Shown piece by piece: positions 32,358-40,995 of a DNA stretch of 64,000 bases. The notes beneath the pieces were generated by a model. That model ran no database searches. It was given only the letters and a program-made list of their open reading frames with translations, and was not told the origin of the DNA. The stretch covers positions 1-64,000 of the forward strand of contig NZ_BMJJ01000010.1 in NCBI RefSeq assembly GCF_014643375.1. Direction: 5' to 3'. Position numbers and translations under genes: made by a program. The number at the start of each line of letters is the position of its first letter. Positions within the stretch are counted from its first letter, which is position 1. Origin of the DNA: Aureimonas glaciei (GTDB lineage: Bacteria; Pseudomonadota; Alphaproteobacteria; Rhizobiales; Rhizobiaceae).

Positions 32358-33422
32358 ATGGCGATTCGACCGGTACGCGATGCCCGAACTCTGAAGACGA
32401 AGGCCATCCACTCCTTGAAGGCTGGCATCACCGCATTCAACGGTTATCATGAGGATGGTCGTCAGACAGCTGTTCTGCTCAATCTCCAACATGCCTGCGA
32501 AATGCTTCTGAAGGCTGCGCTCAGCCAGAAGCGCGAAATGGTCTTCGATAAGAAAGCCAACAGGTCTCTCACATTCGAGGCCTGCGTGAGACTTTGCTCT
32601 GAAAAGTTTGGTCTTACCGGCAGTCAGGCCGGAGTGATGAGGGTCGTCGACCGCCTCCGTGACTCCGAACAGCACTGGATCGTGACGGTTGAGGAGGGCA
32701 TCCTCTACCTGAATGTCCGGGCACTTGTGACGGCTTTCGACGAGTATCTGCGTCACGTCTTTGAAGACGACCTGGCATCCCATATCCCGCCAAGGGTGCT
32801 GCCCGTATCGACCAGGCCCCCAGGCGATTTCGACGTCCTGGTGGATGCTGAATATACCGCAATCAATCAGCTTCTGGGTCCCGGCATGAGACGGCGCGAC
32901 GAAGCTAGGGCACGTATCCGCTCACTGCTCGCCATGGAAGCCGTGGTCACGGAGAACGTCGAGGTCAGCGAGAAAGACGTTGACCGAGTGGAGAAAGCCA
33001 TAAGGGCTAATGCGAATATCGATGTCGTGTTTCCGCGCCTTCGGACGATCGGCATGTCGACGGAAGGTGAGGGTACGACTTTCACCGTCAAGTTTTCCAA
33101 GAAGGAGGGCGCGCCCGTTCGATTCATCGGCGGGGACGATCCTGAGGGCGCTGCGGCAGTACGCGAAGTTGATCTTCAGAAGAAGTTTCACATGTCCAAG
33201 ACCACCCTCGCAAAGAAGGTAAAGCTGAAACCGAACAAATGCCACGCGATGCGGTGGCACCTGGGACTGGATGAGGACCGCGACTGCTGTCACATTTTCA
33301 AATTCGGCAAGTCCGAGCACTACGGTTTCTCGGACAATGCGACCAGGCGTATCCAGGAAGAGCTCGCCGTCGCCGACATGGAAAAGGTTTGGGCGCGATA
33401 TCAGAGGCGTTACAAGGATTGA
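32358..33422 (+). CDS. DUF3644 / HEPN-like defence-island protein
   Basis: 354 aa from ATG 32358 with AAGGAG 5 bases upstream. The N-terminal 170 residues fit DUF3644: helices around AVLLNLQHACEMLLKAALSQKREMVFDKKANRSLTFEACV and RDSEQHWIVTVEEGILYLNVRALVTAFDEYLRHVF. DUF3644 resembles HEPN-type helical domains and is frequent in defence islands. The C-terminal third (KKFHMSKTTLAKKVKLKPNKCHAMRWHLGL) looks like a DNA-binding HTH. RNase activity is possible but the RxxxxH motif is not evident. It opens the 32.4-37.4 kb defence locus. Confidence 0.7.
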   Translation: MAIRPVRDARTLKTKAIHSLKAGITAFNGYHEDGRQTAVLLNLQHACEMLLKAALSQKREMVFDKKANRSLTFEACVRLCSEKFGLTGSQAGVMRVVDRLRDSEQHWIVTVEEGILYLNVRALVTAFDEYLRHVFEDDLASHIPPRVLPVSTRPPGDFDVLVDAEYTAINQLLGPGMRRRDEARARIRSLLAMEAVVTENVEVSEKDVDRVEKAIRANANIDVVFPRLRTIGMSTEGEGTTFTVKFSKKEGAPVRFIGGDDPEGAAAVREVDLQKKFHMSKTTLAKKVKLKPNKCHAMRWHLGLDEDRDCCHIFKFGKSEHYGFSDNATRRIQEELAVADMEKVWARYQRRYKD

Positions 33423-33434
33423 GCTGAGTTCTGA

Positions 33435-33941
33435 TCAAAGCGAGATGATAGGCTGAAGCCGATCCGCGTCATCCACCTCGCGGTCCGCGGCTCTGATCTG
33501 GTTCCGCGTCAGCGATCTCTGGCCGACCCATGTGTGAGGCAGGAGACCCAAGGCGATGTGCTCGGGCCCGTTGAAGATCACCAAGCCCTCTGCATTGTCG
33601 ACATCCAGGCTGAAGAATAGCAGGTGATCCGCCCTGGTATCCACCATTCTGAATGCCGGGCCCCGGTCGGTTCCGGTGACTTTAACCTGGACAGAGCGAC
33701 CGTCCGGTGCGTGACCGTCGATGCCGGTGACGCTGCGGCCCTGGAGCTTTACGCCAAAGATCTCCGCCGCGATTGCCTCGCCCAGGTCGCCGAGCAGATT
33801 TCCATCCAGCGTGAACGTCAGTCCGGAGCTCACGTAGTGATCGCGCAGCTCGTTCCTCGCGAGAACCAGATTCGCGATCGCCGGCGGGAGAGGGAAGCGG
33901 ATGGTGGACAACGATAACAGCTCCTGGAGATTGGCGACCAT
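33435..33941 (-). CDS. PD-(D/E)XK-like nuclease (DUF6998 type)
   Basis: 168 aa. The core LLGDLGEAIAAEIFGVKL (Glu55), GIDGHAPDGRSVQVKVTG (Asp75, Asp80, Gln85-x-Lys87) and the following beta strand HLLFFSLDVDNAEGLVIFNGP match a compact PD-(D/E)XK fold in which Q-x-K replaces E-x-K. This type is found beside restriction-modification genes. Divergent from the large methylase gene with 80 bp between, so the two may share a control region. Target specificity unknown. Confidence 0.7.
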   Translation of the reverse strand: MVANLQELLSLSTIRFPLPPAIANLVLARNELRDHYVSSGLTFTLDGNLLGDLGEAIAAEIFGVKLQGRSVTGIDGHAPDGRSVQVKVTGTDRGPAFRMVDTRADHLLFFSLDVDNAEGLVIFNGPEHIALGLLPHTWVGQRSLTRNQIRAADREVDDADRLQPIISL

Positions 33942-34021
33942 TGCGTCCCAGCAGATCTTCGGCGAAATGATTGTCGCCGCGGACGACCAGTGATTGCGCC
34001 ATGGCCTGACTGAGGTGGTGC
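33942..34021. promoter_or_regulatory. Divergent promoter region of the nuclease / methylase pair
   Basis: An 80-bp gap between divergent start codons. It must hold both promoters; I could not pick out a -35/-10 pair or a clear palindrome. Confidence 0.35.
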
Positions 34022-36385
34022 ATGACGCTTTACAACGACCTGAAGAAGGCCTCGAGCGAGGAGGACGTGAAGGACCTCTACATCAAGGCGCTCGGCCTGA
34101 AGTCGTTCAAGAAGGGCCTGATCGACATCCGGACGAAGGAGGTCTGGTTCGAGGCCAAGCAGTCCGGAAAATACTCCGCCTACCAGATGTTCACGCAGCT
34201 CCTCCACTACGTGCAGGACGCTTTGGACAAGGGGGAACCGATTCCCGGATTGCTCGCCGTGATCGACACGGAGAAGGCGGCGATCATGAAGACCAGCGAC
34301 GTGCTGCCGCTGCTGTCGAGAAAGAAGATCAAGTGGGGGACGTCGGCCAGCAGCTATACGGTCGAGGCGCTGGAGGCCGTGTCCGCCTACATCGGCGTGC
34401 ACTTCGTCGCCTTCAAGATGGCCACGGACGAGGCCGAATTCATCAGCACGGTGAAGGACGCCATCAAGTCAGGCGACATCATCCGGACGCAGATCACGCC
34501 GGCCAACTTGAAGCAGGTCTTCGACAAGTGGGTCGAGATGATCGGCGTCGAGATTCGAGGCGTGACCGAGGACAGCTACAACCTGCTGTTCTTCGCCGAC
34601 ATCATGCACGACGGCACCGTCTCGACGCACAAGGACCTTCCTGCTCAGCTCCTCCACAAGGGGAAGGACCCGGTCTTCGTCATGAAGGGGAAGACCTACG
34701 AGCTCGACAGCACGACCGGATACACGCGCTTCTGGACGATGTACCACAAGCCGCCGAAGGAGGAGTACCGGAACTACCTCCTCGAGCGGCGGGATAGCCT
34801 CATTCCGACCGACGAGCGGGAATTCACCGGCGCCTTCTACACGCCTCTCCGCGTCGTCGATAAGGCCTATGACGTCCTCGCAAGCGTGCTGGGGAAGAAC
34901 TGGCAGAAGAGCTATTCCGTCTGGGACATGTGCTGCGGCGTCGGGAACCTGGAGACCAAGCACAGCAACCACCGCAACCTGTTCATGTCGACCCTGAACC
35001 AGTCGGACATCGACATCATGGTAGCCACGAACACCTGTGTGCAGGCCCACCGATTCCAATACGACTACCTGAACGACGACATCGCAGCCGATGGATCGAT
35101 CGACTACTCGCTCACCGGGAAGCTGCCTGCCGACCTGCTGAAGATGCTCAAGGGAAACGGAAAGAAGCTCGTCCTGATCAACCCGCCCTATGCCGAGGGT
35201 ATGAATGCCGGCGTCGATGTCGCCACCACGGCGATCGGCGCGACGATGGGCGATGTCGGGTACGCCTCGCGGGAGCTGTTCACCCAGTTCGTCACCCGGA
35301 TCTCGATGGAGATGCCCGGCGCCATCATCGGCATGTTCAGCAAGCTGAAGTACGTGAACTCGCCGAACTTCGAAAAATTTCGGCAAGCCTGGCCGGCGAA
35401 GTATCTCGGCGGCTTCGTAGTGCCGAGCAAGGCCTTTGACGGACTGAAGGGAGAGTTCCCGATCGGGTTCCTCGTGTGGGACACCAGCAAGAAGGCTCAC
35501 AAGGGCGAGCAGATGGTCGATGTCGATGCCGAGGTCCTCGACATCAAGGCAAACCGCATCGGACAGAAGACCTTCTACAACGTCCCTGGCAGCATGCTTC
35601 TGAACAAGTGGATCGTCAGGTCCAAGCCAAACGGCGTGGATGCCGTCCCTCTGTCGAATGCCCTGTCGGCGACCACAAGGACCATCGACGTCCGCGGGAC
35701 GAAGTGGGCCGACGGCGCCATCGGCGGTATGATCTGCAACGGCTCTGACATCCAGCATGCAGGCGACACCGCGCTGTTCTCGTCCGGCTACTGCAGTGCC
35801 GGCGGATTCCTCGTGACGAAGACCAATCTCCGGAAGGCTGCGATGGTGTTCACCGCCAGGCGCATCATCCGGAAGACATGGCTTAATGATCGCGACCAGT
35901 TCCTCATCCCGTCGCAACCCATCCCGGATAGGTTCGCCAGCGACAGCCTGATCTGGATGCTGTTCAGCAACTCGAACCTTACGGCCGGCGCTGACGGGCT
36001 GCAGTGGAATGGGAAGACCTGGTCGCTGGTGAACCACTTCATCCCGTTCACCGAGACAGAGGTCGGTTCTCCCAAGCGCTTCGAGTCGGATTTCATGTCC
36101 AATTACCTCGCCACCCATTCCCTGTCGAAGGAGACGGCTGTCCTGAAGGCCGGAAGGGTGATCTGGAAGCATTTCTTCGACATGACGGACGACCGGAAGA
36201 CACGGGACGCCTTCAAGCTGAACCGTCCGGACGTTGGCTGGTATCAGGTACGTAGCGCCCTTGCGGCGAGAGAGGTCGCTGGTGCCGGTAACCCGGTTAG
36301 CTGGACGGCATTCGGTACCGCCTACGGCCTTCTGACCGACAAGCTGCGCCCGCAGATCTATGACTTGGGTTTCCTGAAGCTCTAA
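34022..36385 (+). CDS. Type IIG-like restriction endonuclease-methyltransferase fusion
   Basis: 787 aa. An N-terminal nuclease-like segment has GLIDIRTKEVWFEAKQSG, with E44-A-K46 as a likely PD-(D/E)XK centre. The middle is an N6-adenine methyltransferase: motif X-like GAFYTP (from 270), AdoMet motif I DMCCGVGNLE (from 302) and catalytic NPPY (387-390). The C-terminal 300 residues would be the target-recognition domain. Such one-chain enzymes both methylate and cut DNA. It is followed after 10 bp by the TIR gene, so the two are co-transcribed. A modification-only defence effector is the alternative. Confidence 0.82.
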   Translation: MTLYNDLKKASSEEDVKDLYIKALGLKSFKKGLIDIRTKEVWFEAKQSGKYSAYQMFTQLLHYVQDALDKGEPIPGLLAVIDTEKAAIMKTSDVLPLLSRKKIKWGTSASSYTVEALEAVSAYIGVHFVAFKMATDEAEFISTVKDAIKSGDIIRTQITPANLKQVFDKWVEMIGVEIRGVTEDSYNLLFFADIMHDGTVSTHKDLPAQLLHKGKDPVFVMKGKTYELDSTTGYTRFWTMYHKPPKEEYRNYLLERRDSLIPTDEREFTGAFYTPLRVVDKAYDVLASVLGKNWQKSYSVWDMCCGVGNLETKHSNHRNLFMSTLNQSDIDIMVATNTCVQAHRFQYDYLNDDIAADGSIDYSLTGKLPADLLKMLKGNGKKLVLINPPYAEGMNAGVDVATTAIGATMGDVGYASRELFTQFVTRISMEMPGAIIGMFSKLKYVNSPNFEKFRQAWPAKYLGGFVVPSKAFDGLKGEFPIGFLVWDTSKKAHKGEQMVDVDAEVLDIKANRIGQKTFYNVPGSMLLNKWIVRSKPNGVDAVPLSNALSATTRTIDVRGTKWADGAIGGMICNGSDIQHAGDTALFSSGYCSAGGFLVTKTNLRKAAMVFTARRIIRKTWLNDRDQFLIPSQPIPDRFASDSLIWMLFSNSNLTAGADGLQWNGKTWSLVNHFIPFTETEVGSPKRFESDFMSNYLATHSLSKETAVLKAGRVIWKHFFDMTDDRKTRDAFKLNRPDVGWYQVRSALAAREVAGAGNPVSWTAFGTAYGLLTDKLRPQIYDLGFLKL

Positions 36386-36395
36386 GGCTTGGCAT

Positions 36396-37358
36396 ATGGA
36401 AAATGCTCCGGACAAATTCGAGTACGATGTTGCTTTCAGCTTCCACCAGTCTGACCAAGGCCTGGCGCAGCAGCTGAACGACCTTTTGCAGGATCGCTTC
36501 AAGACCTTCATCTACACGGAGCAGCAGAAGTTCCTGGCGGGTACGGACGGCGAGGTGACCTTTAACGCGGTATATGGCGGCAAGGCGCGGGTCGTGGTTG
36601 TGTTCTATCGGAAGGAATGGGGGCTGACCCCATTCACCAGGATTGAGGAGACAGCGATCCGCAAGCGGGCATTCCACAAGGGCTACGGCTTCACCCTGTT
36701 CATCCCGACGGACGAGCCGCCCACCGCGCCGGAATGGCTGCCTCCGACACAACTCTGGTTCGGACTGAAGACCTTCGGCCTCGATGTCGCTGCCGGCGTC
36801 GTCGAGCATAAGATCCAGACCCTTGGTGGCGAGCCGAGCATCGAGTCAGCGAGCGACCGGGCCAAACGGTTCACCCGGGCCGAGAAGCTCCGGAGGGATC
36901 AGAGTCAATTCCTGAAGAGTGACAAGGGATACGCGGCGGCGACTGCAGCCTACGACGAATTTGTGGAGGCGCTGGCGGAAGGAGCGGATGCGATCGCCGA
37001 CGACGCGGGCATAAGGCTGATGATGAAGCCGGTTCCGTCCTATCAGTCGATGAGAGTCTTCTACGGGCTGGGCACCGTCCTGGTCATAGGATGGGAGCCG
37101 AAATACCTGAACGAGATCGAGGACTGCCCGGTGCGGCTCGAGTATTACTCGCACATGCCGGCCCTGCCGGGCTTCATGCCGCCCCACTCGACACCGCGCA
37201 GCCTCAGGGTGAATTATTTCCAGTATGAGATGCTCGGTCCCGATCGCTACGGCTATGTCGACAAGTCCAACCGGACGAAGAGCTACTCGCCTACCGACCT
37301 GTCGTCACTGGTGCTGAAGACCTACATCGATATCGCGGAGCGCAATCCTCGCGACTAG
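36396..37358 (+). CDS. TIR-domain protein
   Basis: 320 aa. Residues 8-110 form a TIR fold: EYDVAFSFHQSDQGLAQQLNDLL, FIYTEQQKFLAGTDGE, ARVVVVFYRKEWG and TRIEETAIRKRAF, with the probable catalytic Glu at 84 or 85. The C-terminal 200 residues (from about DRAKRFTRAEKLRRDQSQFLK) are not recognised and could be a sensor. Bacterial TIR effectors commonly degrade NAD or make signalling nucleotides during phage infection. Its place 10 bp behind the methylase-nuclease suggests it is the backup effector of that system. Confidence 0.8.
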   Translation: MENAPDKFEYDVAFSFHQSDQGLAQQLNDLLQDRFKTFIYTEQQKFLAGTDGEVTFNAVYGGKARVVVVFYRKEWGLTPFTRIEETAIRKRAFHKGYGFTLFIPTDEPPTAPEWLPPTQLWFGLKTFGLDVAAGVVEHKIQTLGGEPSIESASDRAKRFTRAEKLRRDQSQFLKSDKGYAAATAAYDEFVEALAEGADAIADDAGIRLMMKPVPSYQSMRVFYGLGTVLVIGWEPKYLNEIEDCPVRLEYYSHMPALPGFMPPHSTPRSLRVNYFQYEMLGPDRYGYVDKSNRTKSYSPTDLSSLVLKTYIDIAERNPRD

Positions 37359-37397
37359 GTCTGCAGCTTCTTCGCGACAGGCGGGATACAGCGCGGG

Positions 37398-37598
37398 TCA
37401 GGGGCCGCCGTTCTCCGTCAACGCCGCGTCGATCTCCTCCAGCCGATCGACGTCGGCTTGCTCTTCCTCCTCGATGTCCTCCTTCTCGACGGATTCCTGC
37501 GCGGCTTCGTCGGGCGTCTGGTCTTGCTGGCGCTGGACGTCTTCGGCCTGGCGCTCGGCTGTGTCGATGCGGTCGGTTGCGGTGGGGGTGTCGGACAT
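37398..37598 (-). CDS. Small acidic protein
   Basis: 66 aa with perfect AAGGAG 6 bases before ATG 37598. Rich in Glu/Asp/Gln (RQAEDVQRQQDQTPDEAAQESVEKEDIEEEEQADVDRLEEIDAAL), likely one long acidic helix or disordered. It follows the defence locus convergently. Function unknown; comparable in style with the gene at 9605. Confidence 0.6.
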   Translation of the reverse strand: MSDTPTATDRIDTAERQAEDVQRQQDQTPDEAAQESVEKEDIEEEEQADVDRLEEIDAALTENGGP

Positions 37599-37767
37599 GG
37601 CGATCTCCTTTGGGTGTAAAACCGCCGAAATGCCGGAAGTTCCCCCAAAAGATTTCTGGCGACCCGCACTTTGTTTGAACGGAGATATGTGATTCGGGCT
37701 TGACTATGATCTAATAGGTCATTAGATTGCTCATATGGCTGCAGCGGATGCAGTCATTCGAATGACC

Positions 37768-37791
37768 GCGCAGCCAACCGAAAGGGCAGCC
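37768..37791 (+). promoter_or_regulatory. Type-B leader
   Basis: Begins GCGCAGCCA and ends AAGGGCAGCC, 3 bases before ATG 37795. It shares the layout of the copies at 39133 and 39698. Confidence 0.6.
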
Positions 37792-37794
37792 ACC

Positions 37795-39057
37795 ATGACC
37801 ACGCTCTCCAAATCCCTCTTCCAGATCGATCTCTCCCGCCCCGGCTACGAAGACGCCGAGGATCGCTTCTACGCCTCGTTCCCGATCGTCGCCGCAATGC
37901 CGGACACCGAGACCCAGGAATATGAGCCGGTCTCGCAGAGGGCGATCAATGCACTGAACGAGTGCGGCATCTACACCTACCTCGACGTCTACCGCGCCCC
38001 GCAGATCGCGCTGAGCAACGACGAGCTCCACGAGGATGCGTGCATCGAAAACATCCTCGGGCTCGGCCCGAAGAACCTCAATGCCATCATGGAGAACCTG
38101 ATGAGGCTCGGTTGGGAGTTCCAGGCGCAGACAGAGGCCAAGCGTCCGATGAAGATCGCCGCCTGCGCCGCCGAGGCCGACGAGGTGTCCGAAGCCATGG
38201 ATGTGCTGGACGTCTCCGACGTGACCATCGTCGCAATGGACAACCTCGATCTCACCAAGGAGGAGGGGTGCTACATGCTGACCGCCGAAGTCAGCTTCAC
38301 CGTCGCCGGCAGCGACGTGGTCCACAGCCGATTCTTCTGCGACTGGGTCGAGTACGACGGCAGCTTCTGCGATGAGATCAACACGAACTACGACCATTCG
38401 GACAACTGGAATACCGGCCAGCCGCTGGAGTTCGAGTTCGAGCGCGACATCCACTTCCTGGTCCGCGAGAAGCTGGCCGATGAGGCTGCCAAGCTCGCCA
38501 AGGCCGAGCGGGGCGGGAGCGGTCTGTCGGAGGGCGAGGAGTTCTACTTCGACGAGTCCGGCAACAGCACCAACGCCGGATACAACTGGGCCTTCATGAT
38601 TTCCGTCGTCGACGGAAACCTCTTCGTCGAGGCTAGGAAATCCGGATCGACCGAGCTGGTCGCCGACGTCACGATCCTGAGCGAGACCGACACCGTGACG
38701 CTCGCGGACGTCGATGCCTTGGCCGAGAAGGTCGCCGCCGGGCAGGTCGAGTACGACAGCTGCAGCGACTACGTCTACGGCATCGCCGCGGCGGGTAACG
38801 ACGGCGTCCATTATCTCGACACTCGTCACGAATGCCGCGGCGAAGGTGCTCGCATGTTCGAGAAGCTCGAGCAGATGGCCGGCAGCGTAGGGCCACTGGA
38901 AATCGTCAACTCGAAGGACGAGAGCGCCGTCTGGGTCACTTTCTGCCGACCGAACGATTTCCGCCGCGACAGCGAGACGATCTCCGGCGACGTGAACGTG
39001 GAGCGTCAGTCTGGCTGGAGAGAAGCCGAGGTCGACGAGGACGAAGACGAGGCCTGA
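37795..39057 (+). CDS. Protein with N-terminal RNA-polymerase alpha-CTD-like domain
   Basis: 420 aa from ATG 37795, chosen because of the type-B leader; the frame is open from 37735. Residues 45-105 match the alpha-CTD helix-hairpin-helix pattern: VSQRAINALNECGIYTYLDVYRAPQ ... IENILGLGPKNLNAIMENLMRLG, comparable to alpha's VRSANCLK...IGDL...LLK.PNLGKKSLTEIK. The remaining 300 residues are acidic and unrecognised, with a C-terminal tail EAEVDEDEDEA. A shorter paralogue lies at 41885. It may touch promoter DNA or polymerase partners in place of host alpha. Confidence 0.65.
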   Translation: MTTLSKSLFQIDLSRPGYEDAEDRFYASFPIVAAMPDTETQEYEPVSQRAINALNECGIYTYLDVYRAPQIALSNDELHEDACIENILGLGPKNLNAIMENLMRLGWEFQAQTEAKRPMKIAACAAEADEVSEAMDVLDVSDVTIVAMDNLDLTKEEGCYMLTAEVSFTVAGSDVVHSRFFCDWVEYDGSFCDEINTNYDHSDNWNTGQPLEFEFERDIHFLVREKLADEAAKLAKAERGGSGLSEGEEFYFDESGNSTNAGYNWAFMISVVDGNLFVEARKSGSTELVADVTILSETDTVTLADVDALAEKVAAGQVEYDSCSDYVYGIAAAGNDGVHYLDTRHECRGEGARMFEKLEQMAGSVGPLEIVNSKDESAVWVTFCRPNDFRRDSETISGDVNVERQSGWREAEVDEDEDEA

Positions 39058-39074
39058 TATCGACAGATGCCTTA

Positions 39075-39100
39075 GGCGCCTCTCTTTCGGGGGAGGCGTC
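39075..39100 (+). terminator. Possible hairpin terminator
   Basis: GGCGCCTCTC (39075-39084) can pair with 39091-39100 with wobbles, 17 bp after the preceding stop. No T-run. Confidence 0.35.
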
Positions 39101-39132
39101 ACGGGGATCCGCCGACAGGCATCCCAGACTTC

Positions 39133-39156
39133 AGCGCAGCCAGTTAGAGGGAAGCC
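39133..39156 (+). promoter_or_regulatory. Type-B leader
   Basis: AGCGCAGCCAG then, after 4 bases, GAGGGAAGCC, 3 bases before ATG 39160. Nearly identical to 39698-39721. Confidence 0.7.
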
Positions 39157-39159
39157 GAC

Positions 39160-39677
39160 ATGAGAACGCCAACCCAAGCCTGCCTGGATCTCCGCATCGA
39201 GAACGAGGCCATCCTCGCGAACGAGATCCTCAACATGAGCATCGAGACCCACCGGGCATCGTCGCCGCCTTAGACAACTACATCGAGGTCCTGACCGAGC
39301 GCGACGTCGATGTCCTGCCGGCGGAGTTCATCAGCTTTCGAAAGGCCTTCCTCGGCATGCGCTGCAAGGCCGTCGGAACAGTTCCGACACACCGCCTCGG
39401 CGAGGTCAGATCGACGTCAGCCCACATGAGCTTCTACTCCACCGATCCGCAGGCCGCCGGCCGCACGCCCGCCGAGACCAACTGCAAGGCTGCGGGCAAC
39501 ATGGTCGGCTACATGCACCTCCTGAACGAAGAGACACCCGAAGCCCTCGCCGGCACACACCGCTGGGTCCGCTGCCACGACGATGCCGAAGGCGCCAAGC
39601 GGCTCATCCGCGGCGAGGACGGCTACGTCATGCGCGAGACTGACTGCTACATCCGCATGGTCCCCGTTCGCACCTAG
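39160..39677 (+). pseudogene. Hypothetical gene with a frameshift near 39248
   Basis: Behind a type-B leader the frame reads MRTPTQACLDLRIENEAILA ... NMSIETH and stops at 39273. In a -1 frame the sequence continues as PPGIVAALDNYIEVLTERDV and on to IRMVPVRT at 39677 with good composition and no start codon of its own. Joined, it is about 172 aa. A one-base indel around GAGACCCACCGGG is the likely cause. No family recognised. Confidence 0.6.
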
Positions 39678-39697
39678 CAGCTGTATCATCCATCCCT

Positions 39698-39721
39698 AGC
39701 GCAGCCAGATCGAGGGAAGCC
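39698..39721 (+). promoter_or_regulatory. Type-B leader
   Basis: AGCGCAGCCAG, 4-base spacer, GAGGGAAGCC, 3 bases before ATG 39725. Confidence 0.7.
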
Positions 39722-39724
39722 ATC

Positions 39725-40051
39725 ATGATCAAATCCTACACCCACTGCTTCCGGGCCAAACTCTGCTGGGACCTGATGGAGCTGGAGACCGCCGGCGATC
39801 AGCCCGGGGTCTACGTCTATCATTTCGACAACGGCACCTGCCTGAACGTCGAAGGCGAGAAGCCCGTCATCCGCAGCCTGCTGAGCGCCAGCCGATTCGA
39901 CTCCTCTGAGACCGAGACCAAGACCCACGGGCACATCCGCAACGGTCGCGGCGAGGTCACCGAGGTCATCTCGTTCCGGCTGGCCAGGAAGCTGGCGGTC
40001 AAGAAAATGCGGGCTCAGATCGAGAAGCTCAGGCCCAGGATCGCGGCGTGA
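39725..40051 (+). CDS. Small hypothetical protein
   Basis: 108 aa behind a type-B leader. Beta-rich (GVYVYHFDNGTCLNVEGEKPVIRSLL) with a basic C-terminal helix (FRLARKLAVKKMRAQIEKLRPRI). The stop overlaps the next ATG (TGATG at 40049-40053). Function unknown. Confidence 0.6.
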   Translation: MIKSYTHCFRAKLCWDLMELETAGDQPGVYVYHFDNGTCLNVEGEKPVIRSLLSASRFDSSETETKTHGHIRNGRGEVTEVISFRLARKLAVKKMRAQIEKLRPRIAA

Positions 40052-40389
40052 TGGCCGAGATCCTCCAGTCGTTGATGGCAGATCTCACGATCATGCCCGA
40101 CGCCCGCCTCGTCGACATGCGGAAACGGTCGAAGGAATTCCCGGGCGTCGATCCTGCCAAGCTCGCGTGGAGCATGATGGTCCGCCGGCAGCTCCTCCAG
40201 CACGACGTCCGGACCTACCGTCGCATGTCGAAACGGATCCTGAAGCCGCTGATCGTCGAGGCGGATGCCCCGACCCTGGCCTGCATGAGCATGGCGATCG
40301 TCAAGCACAACGCCATCCGGCACGTGAGCCCGGATCAATGCCGGCAGCTGCTGCTCGCGGCCTGCGCCCGCAAGAAGAGGAAGTCCTGA
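40051..40389 (+). CDS. Small basic helical protein
   Basis: 112 aa, coupled to the previous gene via TGATG. It is helical and basic (KLAWSMMVRRQLLQHDVRTYRRMSKRILKPLIVE ... CRQLLLAACARKKRKS). It precedes an XRE-like gene by 1 bp. Unknown function; nucleic-acid contact possible. Confidence 0.55.
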   Translation: MAEILQSLMADLTIMPDARLVDMRKRSKEFPGVDPAKLAWSMMVRRQLLQHDVRTYRRMSKRILKPLIVEADAPTLACMSMAIVKHNAIRHVSPDQCRQLLLAACARKKRKS

Positions 40390-40390
40390 G

Positions 40391-40669
40391 ATGGCCCGGA
40401 AGGCGACGACAGAATTTGGGGAGGCCTGGCGCGCAATCGGCTTTTCCGAGGCCGAACTCGTGGAGTTCCTCGGCCTCACGCCTGCTGCCGTCAAACACAT
40501 GTCGGGCGGCAGGACGCCGGTGTCGGAGGCCGTGATGGACAAGATCGCCGAGGTCGCACGGATGCTCGAAGAAGGCAGTGGCAACCATGCGGGGATACCC
40601 GATGGGCCCAGGCGCCGGCGGGAGATCGTGAAAGGTCTCGTCGAGCGGGCGAGGGGGAATCCGAAGTGA
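40391..40669 (+). CDS. XRE-like HTH protein, first of a paralogous pair
   Basis: 92 aa. FGEAWRAIGFSEAELVEFLGLTPAAVKHMSGGRTPVSEAVMDKIAEVARMLEEG is an HTH resembling small XRE proteins. The paralogue at 41567 shares FxxxWRAxGxSxxExxEFLG and MSxGRTxVxxxVM. Its stop overlaps a GTG of the following frame. Confidence 0.65.
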   Translation: MARKATTEFGEAWRAIGFSEAELVEFLGLTPAAVKHMSGGRTPVSEAVMDKIAEVARMLEEGSGNHAGIPDGPRRRREIVKGLVERARGNPK

Positions 40670-40995
40670 GCGGATACAGGCACATCACCCCGAATTGGAC
40701 GACAAACGGGAAGGGCGGCGATGTCCTGACGATGATCCTCGACATCGATGGCTAAGTGGAGCTGCACGGCGGCAAGACGACGCCGGTCGAGCAGCTGACC
40801 GAGGAGAGATTCTGCTTCAAGGGCGTGTTCCATCACGAAGGCCAGCGCGTCGAGATCGGCTTCTTCGTTGAGAACGGCGACGGCTTCTTTGCGAATGCGG
40901 CCGGCGGCGGGGCGACGTACCGTCTCGATACGAAGGATATCTTCAAGAGCCTGGAGCCGATTGGGTTGGCCTTCGGGCCGAAGACCCGGAACTGA
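40666..40995 (+). pseudogene. Hypothetical gene split by an in-frame TAA
   Basis: From GTG 40666 (GTGA overlap) the frame reads MSGYRHITPNWTTNGKGGDV ... ILDIDG, TAA at 40753-40755, then continues in the same frame from GTG 40756 as MELHGGKTTPVEQLTEERFC to 40995. The second half has no ribosome site. The simplest reading is one 109-codon gene with a nonsense mutation; two adjacent tiny genes are possible. Confidence 0.55.

Noticed and set aside
34469-36511. 680-aa open frame antisense to the methylase-nuclease
   Set aside because: Produced by GC-rich codon bias of the sense gene; no ribosome site and no protein motif.
28602-40995. TAA reassigned to an amino acid
   Set aside because: Two genes have an in-frame TAA, but others (for example the Dam-like gene at 3963 and the methylase at 36385) end properly in TAA, so nonsense mutation or error is simpler.
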